NCBI RefSeq assembly: GCF_900116295.1 | Contig: NZ_FPAF01000001.1 | Span: forward strand, 1,051,213 to 1,115,212 | DNA length: 64,000 nt | Reading direction: 5' to 3' | Source of the DNA: Bacillus sp. 103mf | GTDB taxonomy: Bacteria; Bacillota; Bacilli; Bacillales; Bacillaceae_G | Part shown: one piece after another, positions 8,123 through 16,861 of the stretch | How positions within the stretch are numbered: position 1 is the first letter of the stretch | How the letters are laid out: each line of letters begins with the position of its first letter | Program-made: the position numbers and the translations under genes | The notes under the pieces: generated by a model | What the model saw: only the letters and a program-made list of their open reading frames with translations | Told to the model about the DNA's origin: nothing | The model's database searches: none

Positions 8123-9547
8123 ATGAACGGATACGTATATTTAGTTGGTGCAGGACCTGGTGATGAAGGGCTTATTACAAAAAAAGCAATAGAGTGCTTA
8201 CAAAAAGCAGATATTGTTTTATATGACCGCTTATTGAATCAAAATTTACTTCGCTATACAAAGTCAACATGCGAACTTGTCTATTGCGGAAAAATGCCAA
8301 CAAATCATATTATGCGCCAAGAAATGATTAACGCTCATTTACTTCAATCTGCCAAAGAAGGTAAGACTGTCGTCCGCTTAAAAGGCGGAGATCCCTCTAT
8401 CTTTGGCCGAGTTGGCGAAGAAGCAGCTGCTTTAGCAGCAGAAAACATTCCATATGAGATTGTACCAGGTATTACATCTAGCATCGCCGCTAGCGCGTAT
8501 GCCGGCATCCCTCTCACCCATCGCGACTACAGTAATAGCGTGACATTACTAACCGGTCATACAAAGGGACCAATCCAGGATCATGTCAACTACAACTCAC
8601 TCTTAAATAGTGATACTGTTGCCTTTTACATGGGCATTAAAAACTTACCAACCATTTGCGAAAACTTACTGCAAACCGGAAAGAAAAAAGATACACCAGT
8701 AGCAGTCATCGAATGGGGTACAACCGGAAGACAGCGAGTCGTTACAGGTACACTGTCCACAATTGTTGATATCGTCAACAAGGAACACATTTCAAATCCT
8801 TCCATGACAATTGTTGGGGATGTCGTATCCTTACGAAAACAAATCGCTTGGAAAGAACGTAAACCATTACACGGAAAAAAAGTTTTACTTGCCTCTTCAT
8901 CAAATAAAACAAGTAAAGCAGAGAAAAAATTACAAGAAGCTGGAGCAGAAACATATCAAATTCCAACTTTCCAAAAACGAGATTACACTTTAACACAGGC
9001 ACAACTCCATGAAATATTTGATGCCAAGCGTCTCGTTTTCTGTTCAGCCGAAAGCGTAGCAATCTTGTTACAATCATGCGCACAGCATCGGAAAGATATC
9101 CGTTCCTTACAAGGAATTCTCCAGCATATGAATCATGCTGCCAAGGAAGCACTTATGCAATATGGACTCTTCAGTGAACAAGCAAAGTTTTCTACAAAAC
9201 CAACTGTGTATCTAGGACGAAATATTAACCGAATTGCTGTCATTCAAGAAAAAATCGGCCCTGGCTCTTATATAATGACACATGAATATAAAATAGATCA
9301 TCGTTTTGACGAAATTCATACACGTATGCTCTCTGAATTCACATGGGATAGCATTGTATTTGAAGGGCGCGCCGCAATTGATACATTTATAGCAGAGGTT
9401 AAACACCTTGGTTTCATGCATATTTTCAATTTACCGTTCTCGTATACAGATGAACTAACTTTACAGTACGCAAATAAAATCGGATTCCAGAACATCGATT
9501 ATGAGTTACAAGCTATTTTTAATGAGAAAGAAGTGGCAGCACAATGA
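8123..9547 (+). CDS. cobA-hemD: Uroporphyrinogen-III C-methyltransferase / uroporphyrinogen-III synthase fusion
   Basis: Bifunctional protein of 474 aa. Residues ~1-245 are an S-adenosylmethionine-dependent methyltransferase making precorrin-2: VYLVGAGPGDEGLITKKA at the N-terminus, YDRL, and VRLKGGDPSIFGR near 85-97. Residues ~250-470 match a HemD-type uroporphyrinogen-III synthase fold with weak sequence conservation, ending in the FEGRAAIDTFI segment. GAGGTG precedes the ATG. The stop overlaps the next start by ATGA, so coupling to sirB is tight. It supplies precorrin-2 for the siroheme of NirB. Confidence 0.9.
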   Translation: MNGYVYLVGAGPGDEGLITKKAIECLQKADIVLYDRLLNQNLLRYTKSTCELVYCGKMPTNHIMRQEMINAHLLQSAKEGKTVVRLKGGDPSIFGRVGEEAAALAAENIPYEIVPGITSSIAASAYAGIPLTHRDYSNSVTLLTGHTKGPIQDHVNYNSLLNSDTVAFYMGIKNLPTICENLLQTGKKKDTPVAVIEWGTTGRQRVVTGTLSTIVDIVNKEHISNPSMTIVGDVVSLRKQIAWKERKPLHGKKVLLASSSNKTSKAEKKLQEAGAETYQIPTFQKRDYTLTQAQLHEIFDAKRLVFCSAESVAILLQSCAQHRKDIRSLQGILQHMNHAAKEALMQYGLFSEQAKFSTKPTVYLGRNINRIAVIQEKIGPGSYIMTHEYKIDHRFDEIHTRMLSEFTWDSIVFEGRAAIDTFIAEVKHLGFMHIFNLPFSYTDELTLQYANKIGFQNIDYELQAIFNEKEVAAQ

Positions 9548-10254
9548 AAGGGATTGTTTATATCGGGCACGGCAGTCGATTACAAGCAGGCAATGAGCAA
9601 TTCATCCACTTTGTTCAGTCCGTTATAAAGGAGCGGAGTGAAAATATCCAAAAAATCGGCTTTCTTGAACTTACAATACCAACTGTCCAAGATGCGATTA
9701 CAGAAGCAATTCTAGACGGAGCAACTGAGATTTTACTTGTCCCAGTTTTATTATTTGCAGCAGCTCATTATAAACGTGACGTCCCTTTCGAAATTGAGCA
9801 AACGAAAAAGCGCTATCCACATATTACATTTTCAATTGTACCACCCTTTAGTACACACCCGCTCATGATTGAACTTGTAATCAAAAGAATACGTGAAGCC
9901 ATACCTATACAAGGTAGTGAAATCCTAATCGTAGGCCGAGGCAGTAGTGATCCTCAGCCTATATATGAATTACAGCAAATCGGATCAGCAATTGAACAAA
10001 AACTTTGCATGCCCGTTTCCTGCTCTTTTTTAACAAAGGGAACACCTTATTTTACTGAAAGACTCGACGGTTTAGCCTCATCAGCTCAACATGTATACGT
10101 CATGCCATACCTTCTCTTTACCGGATTATTACTTCGGAAAATTGAGCGCCATGCACACACATACACGAACGTCACAACATGCAACTGCCTTCAATTTGAT
10201 CCCTACATGAAGTCCGCATTATTAGAACGAATGGAGGAATATGTACATGTGTAA
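9544..10254 (+). CDS. sirB: Sirohydrochlorin chelatase (CbiX/SirB type)
   Basis: Inserts Fe2+ into sirohydrochlorin to form siroheme. The 236-residue protein has the double CbiX architecture: first half starting YIGHGSRLQAGNEQF with the metal-binding His, then LVPVLLFAAAHYKRDVP; second half with LIVGRGSSDP and VMPYLLFTGLL. It overlaps cobA-hemD by four bases and the next gene by several bases. The order methyltransferase-chelatase-dehydrogenase equals ylnD-ylnE-ylnF of B. subtilis. Confidence 0.9.
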   Translation: MKGIVYIGHGSRLQAGNEQFIHFVQSVIKERSENIQKIGFLELTIPTVQDAITEAILDGATEILLVPVLLFAAAHYKRDVPFEIEQTKKRYPHITFSIVPPFSTHPLMIELVIKRIREAIPIQGSEILIVGRGSSDPQPIYELQQIGSAIEQKLCMPVSCSFLTKGTPYFTERLDGLASSAQHVYVMPYLLFTGLLLRKIERHAHTYTNVTTCNCLQFDPYMKSALLERMEEYVHV

Positions 10255-10696
10255 CTTATATCCCCTTGTATGTAATCTGCAAGGCAAGCATGTTGTCATT
10301 ATCGGAGGCGGCAAAATTGCCTACCGAAAAGCGTGTGGATTGCAAGATACAGGAGCTATTGTTACTGTAGTGAGTCCAGATATTTGTGAGGAAATGAGGA
10401 AACTCTCCTATATTATATGGAAACAAAAAACATTTACAGATGAAGATATAAAAGATGCTCATCTCATTTATGCCGCAACAAATCATCATGATGTAAATAT
10501 GATGGTCAAACAAGCAGCGCATGACTTTCAGTGGGTTAATATCGTAAGCGATGGCACACAATCATCTTTTCACACACCTGCCGTTATTCGAAATAATGAG
10601 TATATTGTAAGTATATCTACTTCAGGTAAACATCCAGCATTTGCAAAACGAATCAAACAAGAACTAACAGATGTTCTTCCACAACTTATAAAGTAA
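10247..10696 (+). CDS. sirC: Precorrin-2 dehydrogenase
   Basis: NAD-dependent oxidation of precorrin-2 to sirohydrochlorin, the middle step of siroheme synthesis. The 149-residue protein consists of a Rossmann domain with VVIIGGGKIAYRKACGL near residue 16 and the conserved VSISTSGKHPAFAKRIKQEL near the C-terminus. It lacks the chelatase half of CysG, matching the separate sirB. The ATG at 10247 has GGAGGA at 8-nt spacing; an ATG at 10241 is also in frame. This is the last gene of the nir operon. Confidence 0.9.
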   Translation: MCNLYPLVCNLQGKHVVIIGGGKIAYRKACGLQDTGAIVTVVSPDICEEMRKLSYIIWKQKTFTDEDIKDAHLIYAATNHHDVNMMVKQAAHDFQWVNIVSDGTQSSFHTPAVIRNNEYIVSISTSGKHPAFAKRIKQELTDVLPQLIK

Positions 10697-10783
10697 AACT
10701 TCCAGCAGAAGTTACAGCTCTTATGAACAGTAAAGCGTTTATCTTACATGGACTCATTCACTTTACACTATGATTTTCAGTCA

Positions 10784-10834
10784 AAAAAGACCATCCTTAT
10801 GCAAATACCCATTGAATAAGGATGGTCTTTCTAT
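10784..10834. terminator. Terminator after the nir/siroheme operon
   Basis: Perfect 15-bp arms AAAGACCATCCTTAT / ATAAGGATGGTCTTT (10786-10830) with a 15-base loop. The T-run is better on the minus strand (TTTTTT) than on the plus strand, so it may act both ways. Confidence 0.7.
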
Positions 10835-10844
10835 GTATAAATCC

Positions 10845-11012
10845 ACTTTGATTTTTTAACACATAGATTGCTGCTATGCAGAATACAACATGCCCGCTAC
10901 TGGCTTGCTGCTTTTGTTTAAAACCTAGCATGTGGCAGAAAAAAGACCCTGACCGCTCCTACGCGCGGCCAGACGCTCTTGTCCTCCCCTAAAAAAGAGG
11001 TTTTATGTTAGT
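10845..11012 (+). repeat. Dispersed repeat family A, copy 2
   Basis: Nearly full-length copy. It holds CTGCTATGCAGAATACAACATG near its start, TTTGTTTAAAACC, GTGGCAGAAAAAAG, the core CCTGACCGCTCCTACGCGCGGCCAG and CTCTTGTCC, then an AAAAAAGAGGTTTTATG end. Together with copy 3 it fills the gap between sirC and racE. Confidence 0.75.
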
Positions 11013-11104
11013 TTTTCGTAACTACTCAGCCATACAGTTCATTTAGGAGTTTGGTAAGGAGTATAATTCCAGCGAAAATACGCTTACCTATAATTGCTGC
11101 CATG

Positions 11105-11242
11105 AAGATAAAAATGGACCTACGCCTCGCTGCCTTTCCTTGTTTTAAAACTTTGTGCGTAGCAGGAAAAGGCCCTGACCGCTACTATACATAGCCAGTC
11201 CCTCTCGACCACTTAAAAAAATGCTTTTCTATTGGTTTTTCA
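11105..11242 (+). repeat. Dispersed repeat family A, copy 3
   Basis: Diverged copy with TTGTTTTAAAAC, GTAGCAGGAAAAGG, CCCTGACCGCTACTATACATAGCCAG and CCTCTCG in the same order as copies 2 and 5. There is no gene between it and the racE stop. Confidence 0.65.
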
Positions 11243-11307
11243 TAGAGTGACTAAGTAGTTACAGTTTTTCAATTTGGATATATATTCTTCTTCACTTAAT
11301 GGCTACT

Positions 11308-12102
11308 TTATAAAACGATATGCTTCACATTCTCAATTGGTTGTCCGAACCACTTCGAAGCAATTTCTTTAAACACATCAATTTCTCCTGTTGTTAAGAA
11401 CAGATGATCACTTTGCTCTTCTATATCATGCAGCATCTTACTATGATACAAAATCGTGCTTACTTCACGAGCTGTTTCATCACCTGAACTAATCAATTGT
11501 ACAGAATCACCCATAACCCGCCCAATAACTGGTCCTAAAATCGGATAATGCGTACACCCTAAAATTAATGTATCAATTTCTGTTTTCTTCAATGGTTGCA
11601 ATGTTTCGCTTACCACTTCGTATGCCATTTCACTCTCAAAAATTCCGCTTTCTACAAGCTCAACAAACGGCGGGCAAGCTAAACTCTCTACTAATACGCG
11701 GTTGTTAATCGATTTTAACGCGTATTCATACGCACCGCTTTTCACTGTTCCAATCGTTCCAATTACACCCACATGGTATGTTTTTGTCACTTTCAGTGCA
11801 GTACGTGCACCTGGGTGAATGACACCCACAACCGGAATAGATAATTTCTTTTGCATTTCTTCAAGCACAACTGCCGCTGCAGTATTACAAGCAATTACGA
11901 GCATCTTAATATCCTGCGCTAGTAAATGCTCTGTCATTTCCCATGTAAATTGTCTTACTTCTTCACGAGATCGCGGACCATACGGGCAACGTGCTGTATC
12001 TCCTAAATATATAATTCGCTCTTTCGGTAATTGCCGAATTAATTCTTTCGCTACTGTTAAACCACCAACACCTGAATCAATTACACCAATCGCTCTATTC
12101 AA
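11308..12102 (-). CDS. racE: Glutamate racemase
   Basis: Interconverts L- and D-glutamate for peptidoglycan and, in some Bacillus, poly-gamma-glutamate. The 264-residue protein shows [13 protein letters not shown] at the N-terminus, [11 protein letters not shown], the first catalytic cysteine in VIACNTAAA and the second in [10 protein letters not shown] prefer the TTG at 12102: CGGGGCGAT lies at proper spacing and translation begins where known Bacillus RacE proteins begin. An in-frame ATG at 12162 would add 20 residues but lacks a ribosome site. It follows gerE as in B. subtilis. Confidence 0.9.
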   Translation of the reverse strand: MNRAIGVIDSGVGGLTVAKELIRQLPKERIIYLGDTARCPYGPRSREEVRQFTWEMTEHLLAQDIKMLVIACNTAAAVVLEEMQKKLSIPVVGVIHPGARTALKVTKTYHVGVIGTIGTVKSGAYEYALKSINNRVLVESLACPPFVELVESGIFESEMAYEVVSETLQPLKKTEIDTLILGCTHYPILGPVIGRVMGDSVQLISSGDETAREVSTILYHSKMLHDIEEQSDHLFLTTGEIDVFKEIASKWFGQPIENVKHIVL

Positions 12103-12241
12103 AACAATCGCCCCGTTTTCTCTTTCATAATCTAACTGTACATTTCCAAACAGCGCACTCATTCATAGAATAATAGAAGGTTCACCTTATGTACATGAAT
12201 AGACCTTTTTATTTTCCTCCTTTTCCTAGTAATTTGCAAGA

Positions 12242-12284
12242 TACAAAAATAACCGGCTTTTCTTTACATGAAAGCCGGCTTCAT
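12242..12284 (-). terminator. Terminator of gerE
   Basis: On the minus strand AAGCCGGCTTT / AAAAGCCGGTT is followed by ATTTTTG, between gerE and racE. Confidence 0.7.
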
Positions 12285-12287
12285 TCT

Positions 12288-12512
12288 TTATAGTTCAAGT
12301 TCTCCCATACGAAGGAGCTCGACAACTGCTTGTGAGCGTCCCTTAACTCCTAGCTTTTGCATTGCATTTGAAATGTGGTTACGTACGGTTTTTTCACTAA
12401 TAAAAAGTTCACTTGCAATTTCTTTTGTTGTTTTATCTTGAACGAGTAACTCAAACACTTCTCTTTCTCTTTTTGTGAGCAACGGTTTAGATTGATATTC
12501 TTTTTCCTTCAA
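12288..12512 (-). CDS. gerE: Spore coat transcription regulator GerE
   Basis: LuxR-type DNA-binding regulator of late mother-cell genes (spore coat) acting with sigma-K. The whole 74-residue protein is a helix-turn-helix domain with [12 protein letters not shown] and the recognition region [21 protein letters not shown] split over two helices. The length equals that of B. subtilis GerE. It has a good ribosome site (AAGGAGG) upstream. In B. subtilis it sits directly after ysmA; here a 7-kb accessory block separates them. Confidence 0.95.
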   Translation of the reverse strand: MKEKEYQSKPLLTKREREVFELLVQDKTTKEIASELFISEKTVRNHISNAMQKLGVKGRSQAVVELLRMGELEL

Positions 12513-12665
12513 TTGGTATAACCCTCCTTGCTTAAGCCAGAGCTGTATGTGTGTAAGTTGGGTGTTTATTTAGTCAAGATATTGTATGAATAGAAGCAAG
12601 TCGTGGTGAATAAAAATAGGCAGAAATCTAATGTATTTACTTACAAAAAATTTCTTTTATTGCTA

Positions 12666-12742
12666 GTTATCTCCCAGCTATCTTCTTTGACTTCTCAGAA
12701 CCTTGAGATAGGGGGCTTACTGCCCGCGAATAGCGCGATAAA
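12666..12742 (-). repeat. Partial bcr1-type repeat
   Basis: Minus-orientation fragment with ATCTCCCAGC-ATCTTCTTTGACTTCTCAG, CTTGAGATAGGGGG and ACTGCCCGCGAATAGCGCGATAAA. It corresponds to one end of copy 2 and keeps the terminal ATAAA (TTTAT). Nothing else is recognised in the 12513-12858 gap except the upstream regions of gerE and the PspC gene. Confidence 0.65.
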
Positions 12743-12858
12743 ACTGTAATCTTCTCCCCCAACAGGTAATATAATTCGGTAGTTTCTGTATTTGCTGAAA
12801 ACATAATGTATTCACTACTACATAAAGAAATGGTGAATCACGAAAAGGAGAGGCGTTC

Positions 12859-13050
12859 ATGACAGAAAAAAGATTGTGTAAATCTTCAACAGATAAAGTG
12901 TTTCTCGGCGTATGCGGTGGTTTAGGAGAATATTTCGGTGTAAGCACAAGTATGATTCGCATTCTTTGGCTAATCGCTATCTTATGTTTCGGAACAGGTT
13001 TTTTAGCTTATTTCATTCTTATATTGCTCATGCCAAGTTCTTATGAATAA
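12859..13050 (+). CDS. PspC-domain small membrane protein
   Basis: A 63-residue PspC family protein. The N-terminal KRLCKSSTDKVFLGVCGGLGEYFGV motif region is followed by one long membrane segment (about residues 33-58, two hydrophobic stretches around GTGF). PspC proteins take part in phage-shock or envelope-stress responses; the role of short single-domain forms in Bacillus is not settled. AAGGAGAGG lies 6-8 nt before the ATG. It appears monocistronic. Confidence 0.85.
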   Translation: MTEKRLCKSSTDKVFLGVCGGLGEYFGVSTSMIRILWLIAILCFGTGFLAYFILILLMPSSYE

Positions 13051-13082
13051 AGGCACTGCTTTCTCTGCGGTGCCTTTTCTAT
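13048..13082 (+). terminator. Terminator of the PspC gene
   Basis: AAAGGCAC / GGTGCCTTTT hairpin directly after the stop, followed by TTTTCTATATTTT. Confidence 0.65.
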
Positions 13083-13116
13083 ATTTTATTCCCCTTTCTC
13101 CAAATTGTTTTTTATG

Positions 13117-13177
13117 TTGACAAAGAAATAAAATTGTAACTATAATGGTTACATATAATTGTAACTAAACCTGTTAC
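13117..13177 (+). promoter_or_regulatory. Promoter with two palindromic operators
   Basis: TTGACA (13117-13122), 18-bp spacer and TATAAT (13141-13146) precede the NAD(P)-binding gene. Two copies of GTAAC-N7-GTTAC occur at 13136-13152 (covering the -10) and 13161-13177, exactly 25 bp apart. Likely operators for a dimeric repressor, perhaps the convergent Rrf2 protein. Confidence 0.7.
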
Positions 13178-13234
13178 AACATAAATACAGATGGATACAT
13201 TTTATATAAAACAAAGTGAAAAAGGAGAATAAAT

Positions 13235-13870
13235 ATGAAACTTGCAGTGGTAGGCGCAACTGGTAACATCGGAAAACAAATCATCGAGGAAGCTTTAACA
13301 CGCGGGCATGAAGTAACAGCGATTGTACGCGACGCATCTCGCGTAGAAACAACACATGAAAACTTACATGTTGTAACAGGTGATATCTTTCATGTAAGCA
13401 GCATTGCAAAAGAAGCAGCAAATCATGACGTTTTAATTAGTGCATTTGGTCCTAAACATGGTGAGGATGAGAAACTTGTAGAAGCAACACATTCTTTATT
13501 ACAAGCAGCAAAACAAGCTGGCGCCTCTCGTCTTGTGTCAGTTGGAGGCGCAGGTAGCTTAGAAGTAACACCTGGCTTACAAGTTGTTGATACACCAGAC
13601 TTTCCTGCAGAATGGAAGTCAATCGCATTAGCTCATCGCGATGCATTAGAGGTATATAAACAATCCGATTTTAACTGGACGAATTTAAGTCCTGCTGCAA
13701 TGATCGAACCAGGAGAACGTACAGGCAAATATGTAACAGGTACAGATCAGTTATTAATAGATGAAGATGGTGAAAGTCGCGTTTCCATTCCAAACTACGC
13801 TGTTGCTTTATTAGACGAAGTAGAAACTCCTCAATTCCTACGTCAACGCTTCACAGTGCGTAACGCTTAA
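13235..13870 (+). CDS. NAD(P)-binding oxidoreductase, NmrA/YwnB-like
   Basis: Cytoplasmic protein of 211 aa of the atypical short-chain dehydrogenase (NmrA/HSCARG-like) type. It begins with the dinucleotide motif VVGATGNIGKQI and keeps an LVSVGGAGSL strand-turn near 105. Substrate unknown; relatives act as quinone or flavin reductases or redox sensors. AAGGAG precedes the ATG. It converges on an Rrf2 regulator, an association also seen in B. subtilis ywnA-ywnB. The paired GTAAC/GTTAC operators upstream suggest repression until a reactive electrophile or thiol stress is sensed (inference). Confidence 0.8.
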   Translation: MKLAVVGATGNIGKQIIEEALTRGHEVTAIVRDASRVETTHENLHVVTGDIFHVSSIAKEAANHDVLISAFGPKHGEDEKLVEATHSLLQAAKQAGASRLVSVGGAGSLEVTPGLQVVDTPDFPAEWKSIALAHRDALEVYKQSDFNWTNLSPAAMIEPGERTGKYVTGTDQLLIDEDGESRVSIPNYAVALLDEVETPQFLRQRFTVRNA

Positions 13871-13875
13871 CGAAA

Positions 13876-13915
13876 AAGAACCTAGCCTTGCATGATAGAA
13901 GGCTAGGTTCTTTTA
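13876..13915. terminator. Bidirectional terminator
   Basis: AACCTAGCCTT / AAGGCTAGGTT with A-rich and T-rich flanks, shared by the two convergent genes. Confidence 0.75.
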
Positions 13916-14344
13916 TTGTTTTATTTTTTCTTCTAAATTCGTAACGAGCTGTTTTACCTTTACATTTGCAAGAACATTTTCCATTGCTTCTTGCGCTTGC
14001 AATAATATAATTTCTAACACATTTTGAATGTTTGCCCCAACTGGACATTGTACATTTGGATTATCGTGAAAAGAAAATAAATGTCCTTCTTCCACAACTT
14101 CAACTGCTTTGTATACATCAAGTAATGTCACTTCGTCTAAATCCCGAGCTAAAGAAGTACCACCTTTTCCAGCTTGTACATCAACTAGTCCTGCTTTTTT
14201 TAGCATTCCTGTAATTCGGCGAATAACGACTGGGTTTGTATTGACACTACCAGCAATCCATTCAGATGTACAACGTGAAGTTTTATCAACTGCTAGTAAT
14301 GTTAACATATGAACAGCCACCGTAAAACGACTACTAATCCCCAC
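13913..14344 (-). CDS. Rrf2-family transcriptional repressor (YwnA-like)
   Basis: Winged-helix regulator of 143 aa. Residues 1-80 carry the Rrf2 helix-turn-helix (SRFTVAVHMLTLLA, SVNTNPVVIRRITGMLKKAGL) and the wing QAGKGGTSLARDLDEVTLLDVYKAV. Only one cysteine is visible in the sensor region (VQCPVG), so it is not an obvious Fe-S type like IscR; single-Cys members sense thiol modification. AGGAGG lies before the ATG. Convergence with the NAD(P)-binding gene suggests it controls that gene. Confidence 0.85.
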   Translation of the reverse strand: MGISSRFTVAVHMLTLLAVDKTSRCTSEWIAGSVNTNPVVIRRITGMLKKAGLVDVQAGKGGTSLARDLDEVTLLDVYKAVEVVEEGHLFSFHDNPNVQCPVGANIQNVLEIILLQAQEAMENVLANVKVKQLVTNLEEKIKQ

Positions 14345-14427
14345 TTGTATTCCCCTCCTTTATTCCATTATCTATCATTCATAAAAAAATAACGTACCTT
14401 TTATTATATACCACTTTCTTTCGCTAT

Positions 14428-14583
14428 ATAAAGTGAAACTTTAATCAGTGGGGGGTTCTTCATCCCCCACTGATTATTAGCCCTCCCAATCGGGCTTTTA
14501 CGGGCAGTTTATCTCCCACCTTACTTCTTTGCTTTCGCTGAATTTTGAGGCGGGAGTATTACTGCCCGTTAATGCGGGATAAA
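14428..14583 (-). repeat. bcr1-type repeat, copy 2
   Basis: Minus-orientation copy flanked by ATAAA on both sides (14428-14432 and 14579-14583), the complement of TTTAT. It contains AATCAGTGGGGGG pairing with CCCCCACTGATT, CCCAATCGGG, and CGGGCAG pairing with CTGCCCG. It fills the gap between the Rrf2 gene and the ABC permease gene. Confidence 0.8.
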
Positions 14584-14611
14584 ATAAATAACATTGTAAA
14601 TCCAGAGAAAA

Positions 14612-14650
14612 AATCCTGATTTACTTATAAAAGAATCAGGATTTTTCTGT
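14612..14650 (-). terminator. Terminator of the ABC pair
   Basis: The minus strand AAAAATCCTGATT / AATCAGGATTTTTTCTC hairpin follows the permease stop. Confidence 0.6.
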
Positions 14651-14651
14651 A

Positions 14652-15878
14652 TTAATGACGCTTTATAAATTTAGCAAGATCTTTAAATTTCACTTTATCG
14701 GAATAGCTCATGACACCGTTTACGTAAATACGACTTGCAATAAAGTTTAAGAAGAAGATTGTCGCAAGTAATAACGATAAGGTAATGCTAATTTCTAAAG
14801 CGCCAGCTTCTCCAGCTACAACTCGTGAGAATGTGACCATTGGCGTAAAGAAAGGAACATATGAACTAATCACAACAATCGTACTATTTGGGTCTGATAA
14901 TGATTTAATACTAATGAAAAACGCTGCCATAATTAAAATTGCGACTGGAAATGATACTGATTGTAAGTCTTCTGTTTTTGATACAACAGCTCCAGCCGCT
15001 GCATACATCATCGCATATAATAAATAGCCAGTAATGAAAAATACAATAAACAGACTAATAACTTTTACATCTAACTTCGCAAAATCAATCGGAAGACCAA
15101 ATAAAGACGCATTATCTAAATCTACCCATCCAATTAAAACTGGAACGAGAACACCACATGCAAGGATAGCAATTTGTAGTAACGCTGTTGTAACAACAGC
15201 AAGAATTTTAGCGTACATCATATACAGCGGCTTCACTTTCGAAAGCATAATTTCCATAACACGAGAGGATTTTTCTGATGCGATATTCATCGCAATTGTG
15301 TTTCCAAACGCTATGATAAACATATATAGTACAAATATAAACACATATGCAATACCGAAGGAGGAAGCACGATCTTTTATTGCTTCTTCTTTCACCGAAA
15401 TATCTGTTTGTAATTGCTGCGCCACATCAGACGGCACCTTATGTTTCGAAAGAATCACTTGCGTATATTGCTGTTTCAAATAGTTCGCTATAATAGTAGA
15501 CGTTTCCTGGCTCGGAAAACCATTGTACATATACGTTACTTCGGGAACTCCATTTTTTTCTTTAACATAAAAGAGACCATCTAACTTTCCTTCTTCAACT
15601 TGTTTATGAAGTTTTTCTAACTGTTCTTTCTTTTCTACTCGTATTTGAGCTGATGGCAGAATTTTATTTAGCCCCTCTTCTTGCACTATATATGTCGCAC
15701 TATCCATTACGATTGCCAACTTATCTTTGTCTTTATTTTTATCTTTATCAGAAGTAAAGTGATTAAAAGCAAAAATTCCAAATACCACTAAAAACAAAAT
15801 CCCACTTGTAATCAGTGATTTTTTTGAAAGAAATGATTCTCTAAAATAAAATGAAAACACATGAAAAAATTTACGCAT
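14652..15878 (-). CDS. ABC-2 type permease (NatB-like)
   Basis: Membrane component of a drug/Na+-efflux type ABC exporter, 408 aa. One membrane helix near residues 22-40, a large extracytoplasmic domain (about 45-175), then five or six helices in 180-390 with the ABC2_membrane_3 pattern IASEKSSRVMEIMLSKVKP after the second helix. It starts three bases after the ATPase stop, so the two are translated as a pair. Substrate cannot be told; NatAB of B. subtilis exports Na+. Confidence 0.85.
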   Translation of the reverse strand: MRKFFHVFSFYFRESFLSKKSLITSGILFLVVFGIFAFNHFTSDKDKNKDKDKLAIVMDSATYIVQEEGLNKILPSAQIRVEKKEQLEKLHKQVEEGKLDGLFYVKEKNGVPEVTYMYNGFPSQETSTIIANYLKQQYTQVILSKHKVPSDVAQQLQTDISVKEEAIKDRASSFGIAYVFIFVLYMFIIAFGNTIAMNIASEKSSRVMEIMLSKVKPLYMMYAKILAVVTTALLQIAILACGVLVPVLIGWVDLDNASLFGLPIDFAKLDVKVISLFIVFFITGYLLYAMMYAAAGAVVSKTEDLQSVSFPVAILIMAAFFISIKSLSDPNSTIVVISSYVPFFTPMVTFSRVVAGEAGALEISITLSLLLATIFFLNFIASRIYVNGVMSYSDKVKFKDLAKFIKRH

Positions 15879-15880
15879 TC

Positions 15881-16765
15881 TTATTTCGCCCTTTCTACAA
15901 AGATTTCATTTAAGGTCGGTTCTAGCATTTTAAACTGACGTAAATGCACACCTTGCTCCTGTAATTTTTGTAAGATTGATAGGGCTTCTGTATCTTCCTG
16001 AATTTTAATATAAAGATAGCCAAGACGCTTCTCATACACAATTTGTAATGTTTGCAATGCTTTTTCATTTTCTTCGTTATCTTCGATTGTCAAGTTTCGA
16101 AATCCGTATTCTTTTTTTATATTACTTAAGTGACCTTCTACAACCGCCGCACCTTGCTTTAAAATACACACATGCTGACAAAATGATTCAACTTGTTCCA
16201 TGCGATGACTCGATAAAATAATTGTTTTCCCTCTTTGAATTTGTTCTTCAATAATATTTGCTAGCATTTCAGCATTTACGGGATCCAATCCACTAAACGG
16301 TTCATCTAAAATGAGTAACTCTGGGTCATGTAAAAGTGCTGCGATCAATTGTATTTTTTGTTGATTCCCTTTCGAAAGTTCCCCTGCCAGCTTATACTTA
16401 TATTCAGGGATTGCTAATTTTCCTAACCAAAAATCAATGGCTGTATCTACTTCTTTCCTTGTCATTCCTTCTAATCTCCCAAAATAGCGAAGCTGATCAA
16501 TTACTCGACTTTTCGTATACAAACCTCTCTCTTCAGGAAGATAACCAATTGTTACACCACTCTTCGAAATCTCTTTCTTATCCCACGTAATACTGCCCTC
16601 ATTTGGCGTTAATAAACTTAACAGCATTTTAATGGTTGTTGTTTTTCCTGCACCGTTTCGTCCTAGCAGTCCTAATACTTCACCCTTCGGCAAGGTAAGA
16701 TTTAAATGATTCACTGCAACGTTTTCACCAAACTGCTTGGTTAATTGTTGAATCTGCAATGTCAT
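15881..16765 (-). CDS. ABC transporter ATP-binding protein (NatA-like)
   Basis: ATPase of the exporter, 294 aa. Walker A is GRNGAGKTT (about residue 35), the signature is a variant LSKGNQQK, and Walker B is LLILDEPFSGLDP. The C-terminal 70 residues form the accessory domain usual for ABC-2 exporters. AAGGAG precedes the ATG. The 5' region (16766-16977), shared with the divergent phosphatase gene, is rich in palindromes and holds no other gene. Confidence 0.9.
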   Translation of the reverse strand: MTLQIQQLTKQFGENVAVNHLNLTLPKGEVLGLLGRNGAGKTTTIKMLLSLLTPNEGSITWDKKEISKSGVTIGYLPEERGLYTKSRVIDQLRYFGRLEGMTRKEVDTAIDFWLGKLAIPEYKYKLAGELSKGNQQKIQLIAALLHDPELLILDEPFSGLDPVNAEMLANIIEEQIQRGKTIILSSHRMEQVESFCQHVCILKQGAAVVEGHLSNIKKEYGFRNLTIEDNEENEKALQTLQIVYEKRLGYLYIKIQEDTEALSILQKLQEQGVHLRQFKMLEPTLNEIFVERAK

Positions 16766-16861
16766 ACTTTTCTCTCCTTAAAATTAGTCCTATAAATTTA
16801 ATAATATGCAAAATACGTATATTTTTACCATATTTTATTATAACATTGCACATACTAATTT

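Noticed and set aside
15034-15483. Plus-strand open frame inside the ABC permease gene
   Set aside because: Antisense to a clear ABC-2 permease, with no start signals or protein likeness.
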